A stretch of 64,000 nt of DNA from Peptoniphilus genitalis (GCF_023614525.1 NZ_CP097885.1:1853963-1917962), one strand, 5' to 3'; shown: positions 41,620 to 51,638, counted from the first letter of the stretch. The notes: generated by a model from the letters alone, not told the origin. Program-made: numbers and translations.

Positions 41620-41976
41620 CTAATCACCAGAACTACCTTTTGATTTATTAAGAAGTAGGGAATGGATCTGCCATATTTCTCTTGATATTTTTTCTATCTG
41701 TTTATTCATAGATTCAATCTCATTTTTGTAAATAAGACCAGTTGTATTAGTTGCTTTTGCAATCTGGTTTATATTATTCGTAGCATTTGAAAGTAGCCAT
41801 TGTAAGTTTCTAAATGGTTATAAATGTACTACATAAATCTCTTTTTCTAATACGCACTTTCTAAGAAAGTGGGACATGGTTTTGCAATTAGGAAGTTTCA
41901 CTTTCTTTTCAAAAAAATTTTTTTCTTTATCTGTTAAATATATTTTAAGTTGATTTTTTATTTTTCTATTATCCAT
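41620..41976 (-). pseudogene. MobC-like mobilisation protein interrupted by a stop codon
   Basis: On the minus strand ATG 41976 (AAGGAGAAC before it) starts MDNRKIKNQLKIYLTDKEKN and continues through TMSHFLRKCVLEKEIYV to a TAA at 41818. The same frame goes on with FRNLQWLLSNATNNINQIAK, KNEIESMNKQIEKISREIWQ and SLLLNKSKGSSGD. This is the ribbon-helix-helix plus coiled-coil plan of MobC relaxosome proteins. One nonsense change ends it early. No relaxase lies next to it. Confidence 0.75.
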
Positions 41977-42259
41977 AGCAGTTCTCCTTATAATAAATAA
42001 TTTGGGTCTTAGGGTTCTCCCTAACAAGGCAAAATTGATAAAAAAAGAAGCAGTCCATAAAGGTTCTGCTTCATCAATTTTTCGTAAGTGGGTACTCACT
42101 TACTGTGCTTGCTATTATAGTTATAAGCGTTAAGCGTGTTATTTATAATAAATGAATTATACCATACTCAGAATATAATTTCAGAGCACTATTGAAAAAT
42201 ATTTAATTTAGATTTATTATTAAATTGAGATTCAGTATTTTATTCGAAAGAGGTGTGCT

Positions 42260-42832
42260 ATGGCACAAGTATTAAAAGAAGAAGTTAGAAATAGAATACT
42301 CGAAGCAGCAGAAAAAGTATTTTATAAAAAGGATTATAGAGGTGCCAAATTAACAGAAATTGCAAAAGAAGCAGATATTCCTGTGGCACTAATTTATACC
42401 TATTTCAAAAATAAGGCAGTTTTGTTTGATGCAGTAGTAAGTTCTGTTTATATAAACTTCGAGTCAGCTTTTAATGAGGAAGAATCTTTGGAAAAAGGTT
42501 CTGCTTCTGAAAGATTTGATGAAGTTGGAGAAAATTATATTCATGAACTTTTAAAAGATCGTAAGAAGTTAATTATTTTAATGGATAAAAGCTCAGGTAC
42601 AAAGCATACAGAAGCAAAACAAAAACTCATATCGCAAATGCAGGTTCATATTGAAGTAAGTTTAAAAAGACAATCGAAACAGGAATATGATCCAATGCTT
42701 GCCCATATTTTAGCCAGTAACTTTACAGAGGGACTTCTTGAAATAGCAAGGCATTATCAAAGTGAAAAGTGGGCAAAAGATATGCTAAAACTTATTGCAA
42801 AGTGTTATTACAAGGGAGTGGAATCATTGTAA
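42260..42832 (+). CDS. TetR-family transcriptional regulator
   Basis: A 190-residue regulator. The HTH lies at residues 10-55 (VRNRILEAAEKVFYKKDYRG, then LTEIAKEADIPVALIYTYFK). The C-terminal ligand domain is helical with no recognisable subtype. It probably represses the downstream transport genes and responds to a transported compound, which is inferred from position. AAAGAGGTG precedes the ATG. Upstream, the stretch around 42205-42226 contains a TTTAATTTA/TAAATT dyad that could be its operator. Confidence 0.88.
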   Translation: MAQVLKEEVRNRILEAAEKVFYKKDYRGAKLTEIAKEADIPVALIYTYFKNKAVLFDAVVSSVYINFESAFNEEESLEKGSASERFDEVGENYIHELLKDRKKLIILMDKSSGTKHTEAKQKLISQMQVHIEVSLKRQSKQEYDPMLAHILASNFTEGLLEIARHYQSEKWAKDMLKLIAKCYYKGVESL

Positions 42833-42882
42833 GTTGATTTGATATTTAAATGCGATAAATTTAAATTTTTGGAGGAGATATT

Positions 42883-43401
42883 TTGAAGATATATAAAGAT
42901 AAAGAAGAACTGAAATCTGAGATAAATAAAAGTTTTGAAAAGTATATTTCTGAATTTGATATTATTCCTGAATCTCTCAAAGATAAGAGAGTCCCTGAAG
43001 TTGACAGAACACCAGCAGAAAATCTTGCTTATCAACTCGGATGGACAACATTAGTTTTGAAATGGGAAAAAGATGAGAAAAACGGTTTTGAAGTAAAGAC
43101 ACCGTCGGATATGTTTAAATGGAATCAACTTGGAGAATTATATCAGTGGTTTACCGATACTTATGCTCATTTATCGATAGAAGAATTAAAGAAACGATTG
43201 AAAGAAAATATTATATCTATCTATACAATGATTGATACACTAAGTGAAGAAGAATTATTTCAACCGCATATGAGAAAATGGGCTGATGAAGCTACTAAAA
43301 CAGCGACATGGGAAGTTTATAAGTTTATTCATGTTAATACGGTTGCCCCTTTTGGAACGTTTAGAACTAAGATTAGAAAATGGAAAAAGATTGTGCTATA
43401 A
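42883..43401 (+). CDS. ClbS/DfsB-family four-helix protein
   Basis: A 172-residue protein starting at TTG 42883 behind GGAGGAG. It has the ClbS/DfsB pattern: YKDKEELKSEINKSFEKYIS, then AYQLGWTTLVLKWEKDEKNG and a final WEVYKFIHVNTVAPFGTFR. ClbS hydrolyses the colibactin cyclopropane for self-protection, and other members belong to the DinB/DUF1706 group with mostly unknown substrates. Between the TetR gene and the transporter it may detoxify a compound handled by the system; that is inference. Confidence 0.8.
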   Translation: MKIYKDKEELKSEINKSFEKYISEFDIIPESLKDKRVPEVDRTPAENLAYQLGWTTLVLKWEKDEKNGFEVKTPSDMFKWNQLGELYQWFTDTYAHLSIEELKKRLKENIISIYTMIDTLSEEELFQPHMRKWADEATKTATWEVYKFIHVNTVAPFGTFRTKIRKWKKIVL

Positions 43402-43453
43402 TTTTTGATTTGCTGATACAGTAATTTAAAAAAATATAGTGATCGGATAAAAT

Positions 43454-43483
43454 AGACTTTGCGTAATCAGCAAAGTCTTACTT
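43454..43483 (+). terminator. Hairpin between the ClbS-like gene and the ABC operon
   Basis: AGACTTTGC pairs with GCAAAGTCT over a 7-base loop, followed by a short T-containing run. It may be a weak terminator or attenuator. Confidence 0.6.
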
Positions 43484-43541
43484 TAAACCTTAATACTGAA
43501 TTAAAATTCAATATTATTCAATTTTGAAAGGAGAGTTGTTC

Positions 43542-45281
43542 ATGCCGGAAAAAGAATTAAGGAAAAAAGTGATTGGGAAAAATAGTTTATCCAATTCACT
43601 TCTTGCTTTAAAAATAGTATTTGATTTGATACCACAAATCTTACTTGTATATTTGATTAGTTCTTTAATCACAAACAATATTAACGAAGGTAATTTAAAG
43701 TATATATTCTTGGGAATCTTTATATCGTTTGTATTAAAAGGAGTGTTTTATTATTTTGCAACAAAGGTTGCCCATGAGAAAGCATACGAAAAATTAACAG
43801 AACTTAGGTTAGATATTATCGGTCATCTGAAAAAACTAAGTTTGGGATTCTTTAAAGAACATAATACAGGAGAGCTTACCAACATTGTTCAACATGATGT
43901 AGAGCAAGTGGAAGTATACCTTGCCCATGGTCTTCCTGAAATAATGGCAGTTACACTTCTGCCTACCATTATTTTTGTAGCTATGATTTTTGTTGATTGG
44001 CGTCTTGCTCTTGGAATGATTGCTGGAGTTCCACTCATGTATTTGGTAAAAGTTCTTTCACAGAAAACAATGGATAAAAACTTTGCTATTTACTTTAACC
44101 ATGAAAATAAGATGAGAGAAGAGCTAATGGAATATGTAAAAAATATTTCTGTGATTAAGGCTTTTGCTAAAGAAGAGGAGATTAGTGAAAGAACATTAAA
44201 AACGGCAAGAGAATATATTTACTGGGTTAAAAAGAGCATGGGAGCAATTACAATTCCAATGGGACTCATTGACATATTTATGGAAATTGGAGTAGTTATT
44301 GTCATGATTTTGGGAAGTATATTTCTTTACTATGGAAATATTACAACCCCTAATTTTATACTTGCCATTATTTTATCGTCTGCTTTTACTGCATCTATAA
44401 GTAAGACGGCTACATTGCAACATTTTTCTATTGTGTTTAAGGAAGCACTAAAGGCGATTGGAAAAGTTTTAACAGTTCCGCTTCCAAAGAAAAAGACAGA
44501 ACAAGGTTTAGAATTTGGAAATATAGAATTTAAAGATGTGAATTTTGCATACGGAAAAGATAGCTTTGAGCTTAAAAATATCAATTTGAATTTTAAGAAA
44601 AATAGTTTGAATGCCTTTGTAGGAGCAAGTGGTTGTGGGAAAAGTACCGTATCTAATTTGCTTATGGGATTTTGGGATGCAGATGAAGGACAAATACTGA
44701 TAAATGGAAAAGATATAAAAGAATATAGTCAAGAAAATATCTCAATGCTGATTGGTAGTGTGCAACAAGAAATTATCCTTTTTGATTTAAGTATTTTTGA
44801 AAATATAGCAATTGGAAAACTAAATGCAACAAAAGAAGAAGTCATAGAAGCTGCTAAAAAAGCAAGATGCCATGATTTTATTTCAGCATTGCCAAATGGA
44901 TATGAAACACGAGTAGGTGAAATGGGAGTTAAGTTATCTGGTGGAGAAAAACAAAGAATCTCCATAGCAAGAATGATACTGAAAAATGCACCGATTTTAA
45001 TATTAGATGAAGCAATGGCAGCTGTTGATAGTGAAAATGAAAGACTAATCGGCGAAGCAATTGACGATTTAAGCAAGGATAAAACCATTATTACAATTGC
45101 TCATCATCTAAACACAATTAGAGATTCAGACCAAATTATAGTTATGGATAAGGGTGTTGTTCTTGATGCAGGAAGCCATGAAGAGTTGATGAAAAGATGT
45201 GAGTTCTATAAGGATATGGTTGAAGCACAGAACAAGGTAGATAGATGGAATTTGAAAGAGGTGGTAACAGAAAATGTTTAG
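43542..45281 (+). CDS. ABC transporter, permease fused to ATPase, subunit 1
   Basis: A 579-residue half-transporter from ATG 43542 (AAAGGAGAG before it; the TTG at 43524 overlaps that site). Six membrane helices cover residues about 15-300 (type IV exporter fold). The ATPase domain has Walker A VGASGCGKSTVSNLL near 365, signature KLSGGEKQRISIARMILK and Walker B PILILDEAMAAVDSENE. It pairs with the next gene as a heterodimer. The nearest functional relatives in style are Irp6/Irp7-like siderophore uptake pairs. The coding ends overlap by eight bases. Confidence 0.9.
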   Translation: MPEKELRKKVIGKNSLSNSLLALKIVFDLIPQILLVYLISSLITNNINEGNLKYIFLGIFISFVLKGVFYYFATKVAHEKAYEKLTELRLDIIGHLKKLSLGFFKEHNTGELTNIVQHDVEQVEVYLAHGLPEIMAVTLLPTIIFVAMIFVDWRLALGMIAGVPLMYLVKVLSQKTMDKNFAIYFNHENKMREELMEYVKNISVIKAFAKEEEISERTLKTAREYIYWVKKSMGAITIPMGLIDIFMEIGVVIVMILGSIFLYYGNITTPNFILAIILSSAFTASISKTATLQHFSIVFKEALKAIGKVLTVPLPKKKTEQGLEFGNIEFKDVNFAYGKDSFELKNINLNFKKNSLNAFVGASGCGKSTVSNLLMGFWDADEGQILINGKDIKEYSQENISMLIGSVQQEIILFDLSIFENIAIGKLNATKEEVIEAAKKARCHDFISALPNGYETRVGEMGVKLSGGEKQRISIARMILKNAPILILDEAMAAVDSENERLIGEAIDDLSKDKTIITIAHHLNTIRDSDQIIVMDKGVVLDAGSHEELMKRCEFYKDMVEAQNKVDRWNLKEVVTENV

Positions 45282-46983
45282 AGAAATGTTAAAGCTGCTT
45301 ACAAAAACCGGCAAGAGAGATTTGATTATATCAAGTGTATTCTTTGCCCTTTATGGACTAAGCTCCATAGCCATGATTGTTATCGTATTTTCTATACTGT
45401 TTCAGATATTTGATGGGACGAGTTTAGCAAGTTTATATAAAGGTTTTATTGCAATTGGGTTACTTGTAGTATTCAAAGGCATTTGTAATATGGTTGCAGA
45501 TATGAAAAAGCATAGTGCAGGTTTTGATATTGTTCAGCAAATCAGAGAACGCATGATTATTAAATTGAAAAAATTCAGTTTGGGATTTTATACCAATGAA
45601 AGACTGGGAGAGATCAATACAATTTTACACAAAGATGTTGATAATATGTCTCTTGTTGTAGGACACATGTGGTCGAGAATGTTTGGCGATTTTTTGATAG
45701 GTGCAGTCGTATTTATCGGTCTTGCAAGTATTGATTTCAAACTTGCTATTCTAATGGCTGTATCTGTTCCGATTGCACTTGTCTTTCTATATCTGACAAT
45801 TAAGCAATCTGAAAGAATAGAGAATCAGAATAATTCAGCACTTCTTGATATGGTTAGCTTATTTGTTGAATATGTTAGAGGAATACCTGTACTAAAGAGT
45901 TTTTCAAACAATAAAAGCTTGGATAATGAGCTTATGAACAAGACAAAAAAGTTTGGAGAAACAAGCAAAGTAGCTTCAAGATTCAAGGCAAAACAGCTAT
46001 CTATATTTGGGTTTTTACTGGATATTGGATATTTAGTTCTTTTAATTGCAGGAGCAATACTTGTTATAAAGGGAAGTCTTGATGTACTTAATTTTATTAT
46101 CTTTGCAGTAATTTCAAAAGAGTTTTATAAGCCGTTCGCTTCTATGGAACAACACTATATGAACTATGTTTCGGCGGTAGATAGTTACGAAAGACTTTCA
46201 AGAATTTTATATGCAGATGTAATCCCGGATAAAGTGAATGGAATTGTTCCGAAAGATAATGATATAGCTTTTGATAACATTGGATTTTCCTATGAAAAAG
46301 ATGAATTTAAAATGGAAAAATTGAGCTTTTCTATTGCTGAAAAAACAATGACAGCCTTAGTTGGAGAATCAGGTAGTGGAAAGACCACTATAACCAACTT
46401 ACTTCTAAGATTTTATGATGTGCATAAAGGAAAAATTACACTCGGAGGAATTGATATAAGGGATATTCCTTATGATGAGCTTTTAGACCGTATTAGCATT
46501 GTCATGCAGAATGTTCAATTGTTTGATAACACGATTGAAGAAAATATCAGAGTAGGTAAAAAAGGAGCTACAAAAGAGGAAATCATTGAAGCTGCAAAGA
46601 AAGCAAGAATACATGATTTCATTATGAGTTTACCAAAAGGTTATGAAACTGATATTGGCGAAAATGGAGGAATTTTATCAGGTGGACAAAGACAAAGAAT
46701 ATCTATTGCAAGAGCTTTTCTAAAAGATGCACCGATTTTAATTCTTGATGAAATGACAAGTAATGTTGATCCTGTAAATGAATCTTTGATACAGGATGCT
46801 ATTACAGAACTTGCAAAGAATAGAACTGTACTTGTAGTGGCTCATCATTTAAAAACAATTCAAAAAGCTGACCAAATTCTCGTATTTCAAAAAGGAAATT
46901 TACTTGAAAAAGGAAAGCATGGTGAACTTCTTGCGAAAAATGGTTACTACACAAAATTATGGAAAGCTCAGTATGGGGTATAA
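45274..46983 (+). CDS. ABC transporter, permease fused to ATPase, subunit 2
   Basis: A 569-residue partner of the previous gene. Six membrane segments (for example IISSVFFALYGLSSIAMIV, then ILMAVSVPIALVFLYLTI) are followed by Walker A VGESGSGKTTITNLL near 360, signature ILSGGQRQRISIARAFLK and Walker B PILILDEMTSNVDPVNE. The start codon overlaps the preceding stop region behind GAGGTGG, so expression is coupled. Both ATPase sites look complete. The ECF ATPase gene starts two bases after its stop. Confidence 0.9.
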   Translation: MFREMLKLLTKTGKRDLIISSVFFALYGLSSIAMIVIVFSILFQIFDGTSLASLYKGFIAIGLLVVFKGICNMVADMKKHSAGFDIVQQIRERMIIKLKKFSLGFYTNERLGEINTILHKDVDNMSLVVGHMWSRMFGDFLIGAVVFIGLASIDFKLAILMAVSVPIALVFLYLTIKQSERIENQNNSALLDMVSLFVEYVRGIPVLKSFSNNKSLDNELMNKTKKFGETSKVASRFKAKQLSIFGFLLDIGYLVLLIAGAILVIKGSLDVLNFIIFAVISKEFYKPFASMEQHYMNYVSAVDSYERLSRILYADVIPDKVNGIVPKDNDIAFDNIGFSYEKDEFKMEKLSFSIAEKTMTALVGESGSGKTTITNLLLRFYDVHKGKITLGGIDIRDIPYDELLDRISIVMQNVQLFDNTIEENIRVGKKGATKEEIIEAAKKARIHDFIMSLPKGYETDIGENGGILSGGQRQRISIARAFLKDAPILILDEMTSNVDPVNESLIQDAITELAKNRTVLVVAHHLKTIQKADQILVFQKGNLLEKGKHGELLAKNGYYTKLWKAQYGV

Positions 46984-46985
46984 CC

Positions 46986-48503
46986 ATGATTTTGCTAAAA
47001 GATGTTTCTTATGAATGGGAAGATGGACGAACTGCTTTAAAAAATGTCAATCTTGAAATTAAAAAAGGTGAATTTGTTTTAATTTCAGGGAAAAGTGGAA
47101 GTGGTAAAAGCACTCTTGGAAGTGTAATGAATGGTCTTATTCCACATTATTACAAAGGCAAAATGCAAGGGGAAGCCTTTGCGTCCGGAAAAGATATAAG
47201 CAAGTTATCGCTTCATGAAATAGGGCATATTGTAGGGACTGTATTTCAAGATCCAAGAAGTCAGTTTTTTACGACAACGACAGATGAAGAAATAGCTTTT
47301 GGGCTTCAAACCATCTGCAAATCAAGAGATGAAATAAAACAGAGAGTAGCAGAAGTATATGCAGAACTGGATATTGAGGAACTGGAAGGAAAATCTGTTT
47401 TTGAATTATCAAGCGGGCAGAAACAAAAGATAGCTATTGCAAGCATCTATGCAATGAATCCGAAAGTTTTAATTTTAGATGAGCCTTCAGCAAATTTGGA
47501 TATGAAAGCAACATTTGACCTGTTTTTAATTTTGGAAAAATTAAAGAAAAAAGGAACAACAGTTGTTCTAATTGAACATCGTTTGTACTATGTAAAATCT
47601 TTATTTGACCGTTTTCTTTTGGTGAAAGATGGAGAAATTGCACTGGACTTGAGTCGGGAAGAAGTTATTCATCTTGAAGAGGAGTTTTGGGATGAGAATG
47701 GATTAAGAACTCTTGAATTAGAAGAATACAGGATAAGTGAGAAGAAAGATTCATATCAATTAAAGGATGAAAGTATCAGCGGAAAAGGCTTGAGATTTTG
47801 CTATTCGAATGTAGCTAAGAATGGAAAGAAGCAAAAACAGTACATTTTAAATCATCTTGATTTCAATATGGAGTGCGGAAAAGCCATTGGTCTTATCGGC
47901 TTAAATGGTACTGGGAAAACTACCTTTGCAAGAGTGCTTTCAGGACTTGAGAAGATAAAAGAGGGGACAATATGGGCGGGAAAAGATAAGTCGCTTAATC
48001 ACAAAGATTTAATGGATATGTCATATTTTGTCTTTCAAGATTCAGACTATCAGTTGTTTTCGGAAAGTGTACTTGATGAAATGCTACTTGGTATTTCAAG
48101 TAAAAATAAAAAAGAAAATACCCAAAAGGCAAAGTTTATTTTGAATGTACTTGGCTTAGATAAATATATAGACAAGCATCCGTTTGCTTTATCAAGAGGA
48201 GAAAAACAAAGACTGACAATAGCTTGTGGAATGATGAAACAGGCAAAAGTTTTTATCTATGATGAACCAACATCAGGTTGTGATAAAGACTCAATGCTTT
48301 CAGTCGCAAAATTGATTGAAGAACAATTAAAAAATGGGACAACAGTTTTGGTGATAAGTCATGATTTTGAGTTTTTAGCAAACACAGTGAGTGAGCTATG
48401 GGTAATGGGAGATGGAAAAATAGAAAAGGTTCTGAATATGAGTGAAAGTAATAAATTTCTCATATTAGACAAGATGAGAGGAGGTAGAGAACTTGATAGA
48501 TAG
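46986..48503 (+). CDS. ECF transporter ATPase, two ABC domains in one chain
   Basis: A 505-residue protein. I place the start at ATG 46986, directly after the upstream stop (TAAccATG); the ATG at 46959 lies inside the upstream gene. Domain 1 has GKSGSGKSTLGSV, FQDPRSQFF and ELSSGQKQKIAIAS with VLILDEPSANLD. Domain 2 has GLNGTGKTTFARVL, FQDSDYQLF and LSRGEKQRLTIACG with IYDEPTSGCDKD. This is the EcfA1-EcfA2 fusion of energy-coupling-factor importers. It works with the EcfT and S proteins encoded next. Confidence 0.92.
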   Translation: MILLKDVSYEWEDGRTALKNVNLEIKKGEFVLISGKSGSGKSTLGSVMNGLIPHYYKGKMQGEAFASGKDISKLSLHEIGHIVGTVFQDPRSQFFTTTTDEEIAFGLQTICKSRDEIKQRVAEVYAELDIEELEGKSVFELSSGQKQKIAIASIYAMNPKVLILDEPSANLDMKATFDLFLILEKLKKKGTTVVLIEHRLYYVKSLFDRFLLVKDGEIALDLSREEVIHLEEEFWDENGLRTLELEEYRISEKKDSYQLKDESISGKGLRFCYSNVAKNGKKQKQYILNHLDFNMECGKAIGLIGLNGTGKTTFARVLSGLEKIKEGTIWAGKDKSLNHKDLMDMSYFVFQDSDYQLFSESVLDEMLLGISSKNKKENTQKAKFILNVLGLDKYIDKHPFALSRGEKQRLTIACGMMKQAKVFIYDEPTSGCDKDSMLSVAKLIEEQLKNGTTVLVISHDFEFLANTVSELWVMGDGKIEKVLNMSESNKFLILDKMRGGRELDR

Positions 48504-49197
48504 AAAAACAGTCGATCCGAGAATAAAACTTATTCTACTTCCAATTGCCTCCTTTACCAGCTTTTTTATAAGCGATACAATCCTACTTTTCGGACTGATT
48601 GTCTTTGCCTTTTTTCTGTATGTATACAGTAGTATGTGGAAAAGAGCATTACGCTTTATTTTGTTTTTTGTGCTTTTATACTGCATAGAGTTAGGGCTTG
48701 GAAAGTTTCGTGAAGCAAGTATCGTATTTGCAATATATATGTTTATTTACTTTGCATCAAGGATGACCTTAATTGCTATGTTTGGTGGATATATAACAAA
48801 GACTACAAGTGTAAGTGAAATGCTTGAAGCATTAAATAGAATGAAAGTACCAAGAAGCATTGGTATACCTTTTAGTGTTTTGCTTAGGTTTGTACCAACT
48901 ATAAAAATAGAACTCAAGGCATTAAAAGAGAATATGAAGATTCGAGGAATCGTAACAAGTAGATTTTTCCCGTTGCTACATCCAATTAAATACATTGAAT
49001 ATACGCTTGTTCCGCTTTTAATGAGAATGATTAAGATTTCAGATGAACTGTCAGCTTCAGCACTCATTAGAGGACTTGATAGTGATGCGAACAGGGTTAC
49101 ATTAACAAAATTGAGGTTTAGATGGGCGGATTTGTTGATTGGACTATTAGGAGCTTTGATGATTGCTCTTGTGATAGTAATACAGAAAATTTATTAG
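48493..49197 (+). CDS. ECF transporter transmembrane component EcfT
   Basis: A 234-residue membrane protein from TTG 48493 behind GAGGAGGTAG, overlapping the ATPase gene by 11 bases. It begins RKTVDPRIKLILLPIASF, the CbiQ/EcfT opening motif, has about five helices, and carries the coupling motifs EMLEALNRMKVPRSIGIP and ELSASALIRGLDSDAN whose Ala-Arg-Gly helices contact the ATPases. It links ATP use to the substrate-binding S protein. Confidence 0.92.
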   Translation: MIDRKTVDPRIKLILLPIASFTSFFISDTILLFGLIVFAFFLYVYSSMWKRALRFILFFVLLYCIELGLGKFREASIVFAIYMFIYFASRMTLIAMFGGYITKTTSVSEMLEALNRMKVPRSIGIPFSVLLRFVPTIKIELKALKENMKIRGIVTSRFFPLLHPIKYIEYTLVPLLMRMIKISDELSASALIRGLDSDANRVTLTKLRFRWADLLIGLLGALMIALVIVIQKIY

Positions 49198-49207
49198 GAG
49201 GACTTTT

Positions 49208-49792
49208 ATGAAAAACAAATTAAATGGTCGTGATTTTATTACAATCGGAATCTTTAATGCAATTGGAATTGTCATATACATGGCGGTTGCATTTGCTATG
49301 GCAACAACAGTGATTGGAGGATTTATTGCGTCAGGAGTTAGCTTTATGGTAGCTGCTACAGTTTATATCCTTATGGCTTTGAAAGTTAAAAAGAAGGGCG
49401 TATTTACAATATCAGGAACGCTTCTTGGTTTAATTGCATTGTCAGGAGGACATTTGCCTCATGCAGTCTTTGCTGTAATCGGTGGAATTATATGTGATTT
49501 GATTATAGGAAATTATGAGAGCAAGGGACGAATGATTATTGGATATGGGACATTTGCATTAGCAGATTTTTTAGGGACAGTAATTCCTGTGATTTTATTC
49601 GGGACAGCTTCTTTTGTGGAAAGAGCATCAAAATGGAAAATGAGCGAAGCACAAATAAATGAAGCATTATCTTATTTCAAAGTTTCGTGGGCAGTAGGAT
49701 TTGGCTTGATAACTTTTGTTCTTGCTTGCATAGGAGCATTCGTTGCAACTAGAATACTTAAAAAACATTTTGAAAAAGCCGGAGTGATTTAA
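49208..49792 (+). CDS. ECF transporter S component, MptD-like family
   Basis: A 194-residue membrane protein with six helices and the MptD-family style: LNGRDFITIGIFNAIGIVIY, then TISGTLLGLIALSGGHLPH and GFGLITFVLACIGAFVATRIL. AGGAGG precedes the ATG, 10 bases after EcfT. The S component selects the substrate; for MptD-like proteins it is unknown. With ABC subunits of the siderophore-pair type upstream, a metal-chelate or small cofactor substrate is possible but not shown. Confidence 0.85.
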   Translation: MKNKLNGRDFITIGIFNAIGIVIYMAVAFAMATTVIGGFIASGVSFMVAATVYILMALKVKKKGVFTISGTLLGLIALSGGHLPHAVFAVIGGIICDLIIGNYESKGRMIIGYGTFALADFLGTVIPVILFGTASFVERASKWKMSEAQINEALSYFKVSWAVGFGLITFVLACIGAFVATRILKKHFEKAGVI

Positions 49793-49856
49793 TCAATATT
49801 TATTTGTGAGGGAAAAATGGATTAAATAATGGAGGTAATTGCTATGTATTATTTAG

Positions 49857-49895
49857 GGTCTGTTATTCATATAGAAAAAAACAATAGACCTTTTT
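49857..49895 (+). terminator. Terminator after the ECF operon
   Basis: GGTCTGTTATT pairs imperfectly with AACAATAGACC, then five T. Confidence 0.75.
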
Positions 49896-49962
49896 GATAC
49901 TGGTAATTACCATAAAAAATCAAATTTAAAATATAGGGAAAAAACAAATTTGTTTTATTTTA

Positions 49963-50001
49963 GAGGATTTATGTCTAATAGCATAAGTCCTCATTTTTTT
50001 T
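49963..50001 (+). terminator. Second terminator in the gap after the ECF operon
   Basis: GAGGATTTATG pairs with CATAAGTCCTC (one G-T pair), followed by eight T after one A. Confidence 0.85.
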
Positions 50002-50341
50002 GTTCAAATTAATCATTAAAACTCAAAAATACTATAGCAAAAGACAATGTGTGTTGAGAGTGTAATCTTAATACAGAATATTTAAATTTAGTTATATTGT
50101 ATTTTATGTAGTTTTATAAGTATTTTGTCTTCGACAAAGACGAAGAAGGATAGGTCAAAAAGACTCAATCAAACATTATAAGAAAGCCGAGAATTCTATT
50201 GTAATTCATCTTTTAATAGGACTTATTAATGAATTATTGTTGCTAATGTAATTAATACACTAAGGATGATATAATAAGTAAAATTAAATTTTTGTTAGAT
50301 ATTAGTAGAAGCTTCATATTATTACAAAGGAAGTATATAAA
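50002..50341 (+). other. Gene-free stretch, probable edge of the accessory region
   Basis: About 340 bp without a gene or clear repeats. It separates the last mobile-type operon from genes that look chromosomal. The AAAGGAAG site of the next gene is at its end. Confidence 0.4.
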
Positions 50342-51367
50342 ATGAAAAAAATATTTTTTAGAATTTTTTCAATTGTTATTATTTTACTGGCTTTGGTTTT
50401 TATTCTTAGAATATACAATGACCATAAGTATAAAAATAGCAATAACTTGAAATTACCTGAATATTATAAAGATGTAAATGATATAAGTCTTTATCCCGTA
50501 GCTACTGACGGAGTTGATGTAACCTATGTTGATGAAGGTAGAATGCAAGGCTTTAGATTTGTACCCAAAGAAAAATTACATAAGGGCCTTGTAATTTGTT
50601 TTGGAGGTTCTGACGGAAGTCCAAATTTTGATAATGCAAAAAGATTAGCTGAGGAGGGTTATGAAACTTTTGCCTTATTTATGTATGGTATGAGAAATCA
50701 AGAACAAACTCTGAGAAGAATTCCCTTAGAACAATTTGAAGATGTTATCAATTATATAAATAAAAATGTAAAAGATAATAAACCGATAAGTATTTTGGCG
50801 GCGTCAAAAGGATCAGAATATGCACTTAATTTGGCTAGCAAATATCATGAGATAGATAACTTGGTTTTAATAGCACCTTCATCTTATACTTTTGCTGGTC
50901 TAGATTTTAAAGATTATGGTTCATCATGGACATATAAAGGAAAGGAGCTTCCTTATATAGATATTAAAAAATCATCACTTAAGTCATTTTTGAAAAATAT
51001 TATTGTTCCAGCCATTATTAAAAGTCCTATTAGTTTTAAAGATACTTATAATAGTGCAATAGAGAAAGACTCATCAAGCCAAGAAAAACTAATCCCAGTC
51101 AAAGATGTCAAGGCGAATATATTAATGATAGTAGGCGAGGATGATTTGATGTGGGATAGTCTTGCCATGGCAAATAAAATAAAAGAAGAAAATCCTAATG
51201 CAAAGATTTATTCTTATAAAGGTGCAGGGCATATATTTGCTGGCAATGGGATCATTAATATAAAAAATGTGAGGATTGCAACGGGTGGAACAGCTGAAGA
51301 CAATAAAAAAGCAAAAATCGAATCAATAAAAGCTATTGATGCTTTCTTAATTGAAAACCATAAATAG
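50342..51367 (+). CDS. Acyl-CoA thioesterase/BAAT C-terminal-type alpha/beta hydrolase, membrane-anchored
   Basis: A 341-residue protein with one N-terminal helix (IFFRIFSIVIILLALVFIL), probably an uncleaved anchor placing the enzyme outside. The hydrolase part has HKGLVICFGGSDGSPNFDNA (oxyanion-loop region), the nucleophile elbow SILAASKGSEYALNLA with Ser in a G/A-x-S-K-G context, ANILMIVGEDDLMWDS with the acid Asp, and YKGAGHIF with the catalytic His. These features match the BAAT/acyl-CoA thioester hydrolase C-terminal family. The substrate, perhaps an acyl amide or bile-acid-like ester, is unknown. Confidence 0.8.
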   Translation: MKKIFFRIFSIVIILLALVFILRIYNDHKYKNSNNLKLPEYYKDVNDISLYPVATDGVDVTYVDEGRMQGFRFVPKEKLHKGLVICFGGSDGSPNFDNAKRLAEEGYETFALFMYGMRNQEQTLRRIPLEQFEDVINYINKNVKDNKPISILAASKGSEYALNLASKYHEIDNLVLIAPSSYTFAGLDFKDYGSSWTYKGKELPYIDIKKSSLKSFLKNIIVPAIIKSPISFKDTYNSAIEKDSSSQEKLIPVKDVKANILMIVGEDDLMWDSLAMANKIKEENPNAKIYSYKGAGHIFAGNGIINIKNVRIATGGTAEDNKKAKIESIKAIDAFLIENHK

Positions 51368-51386
51368 AAGATTACTTAGATATTTA

Positions 51387-51420
51387 AAGACGGTAGAAAT
51401 AATAATCTATCGTCTTTTTT
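51387..51420 (+). terminator. Terminator after the hydrolase
   Basis: AAGACGGTAGA pairs with TCTATCGTCTT over a 8-base loop, then T residues. Confidence 0.85.
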
Positions 51421-51638
51421 AGTGCCAAAAATGGAAGGAAAAGGAAACGTAAGTAAATTTTTTTAAAATAAAGAAAGACTAATAGATTTGATTTTTCCAA
51501 ATATTTCGATTGAAAACGCAAAATTAATGAGGTCATTTTTTTATTTTCGTTTAATTAATTAATATAAATAGTATTTGTGTTTAAAATAATGAAAAGTGAT
51601 ATAATACAGGTGATAATTAGTATCAATCGGAGGTGTAT

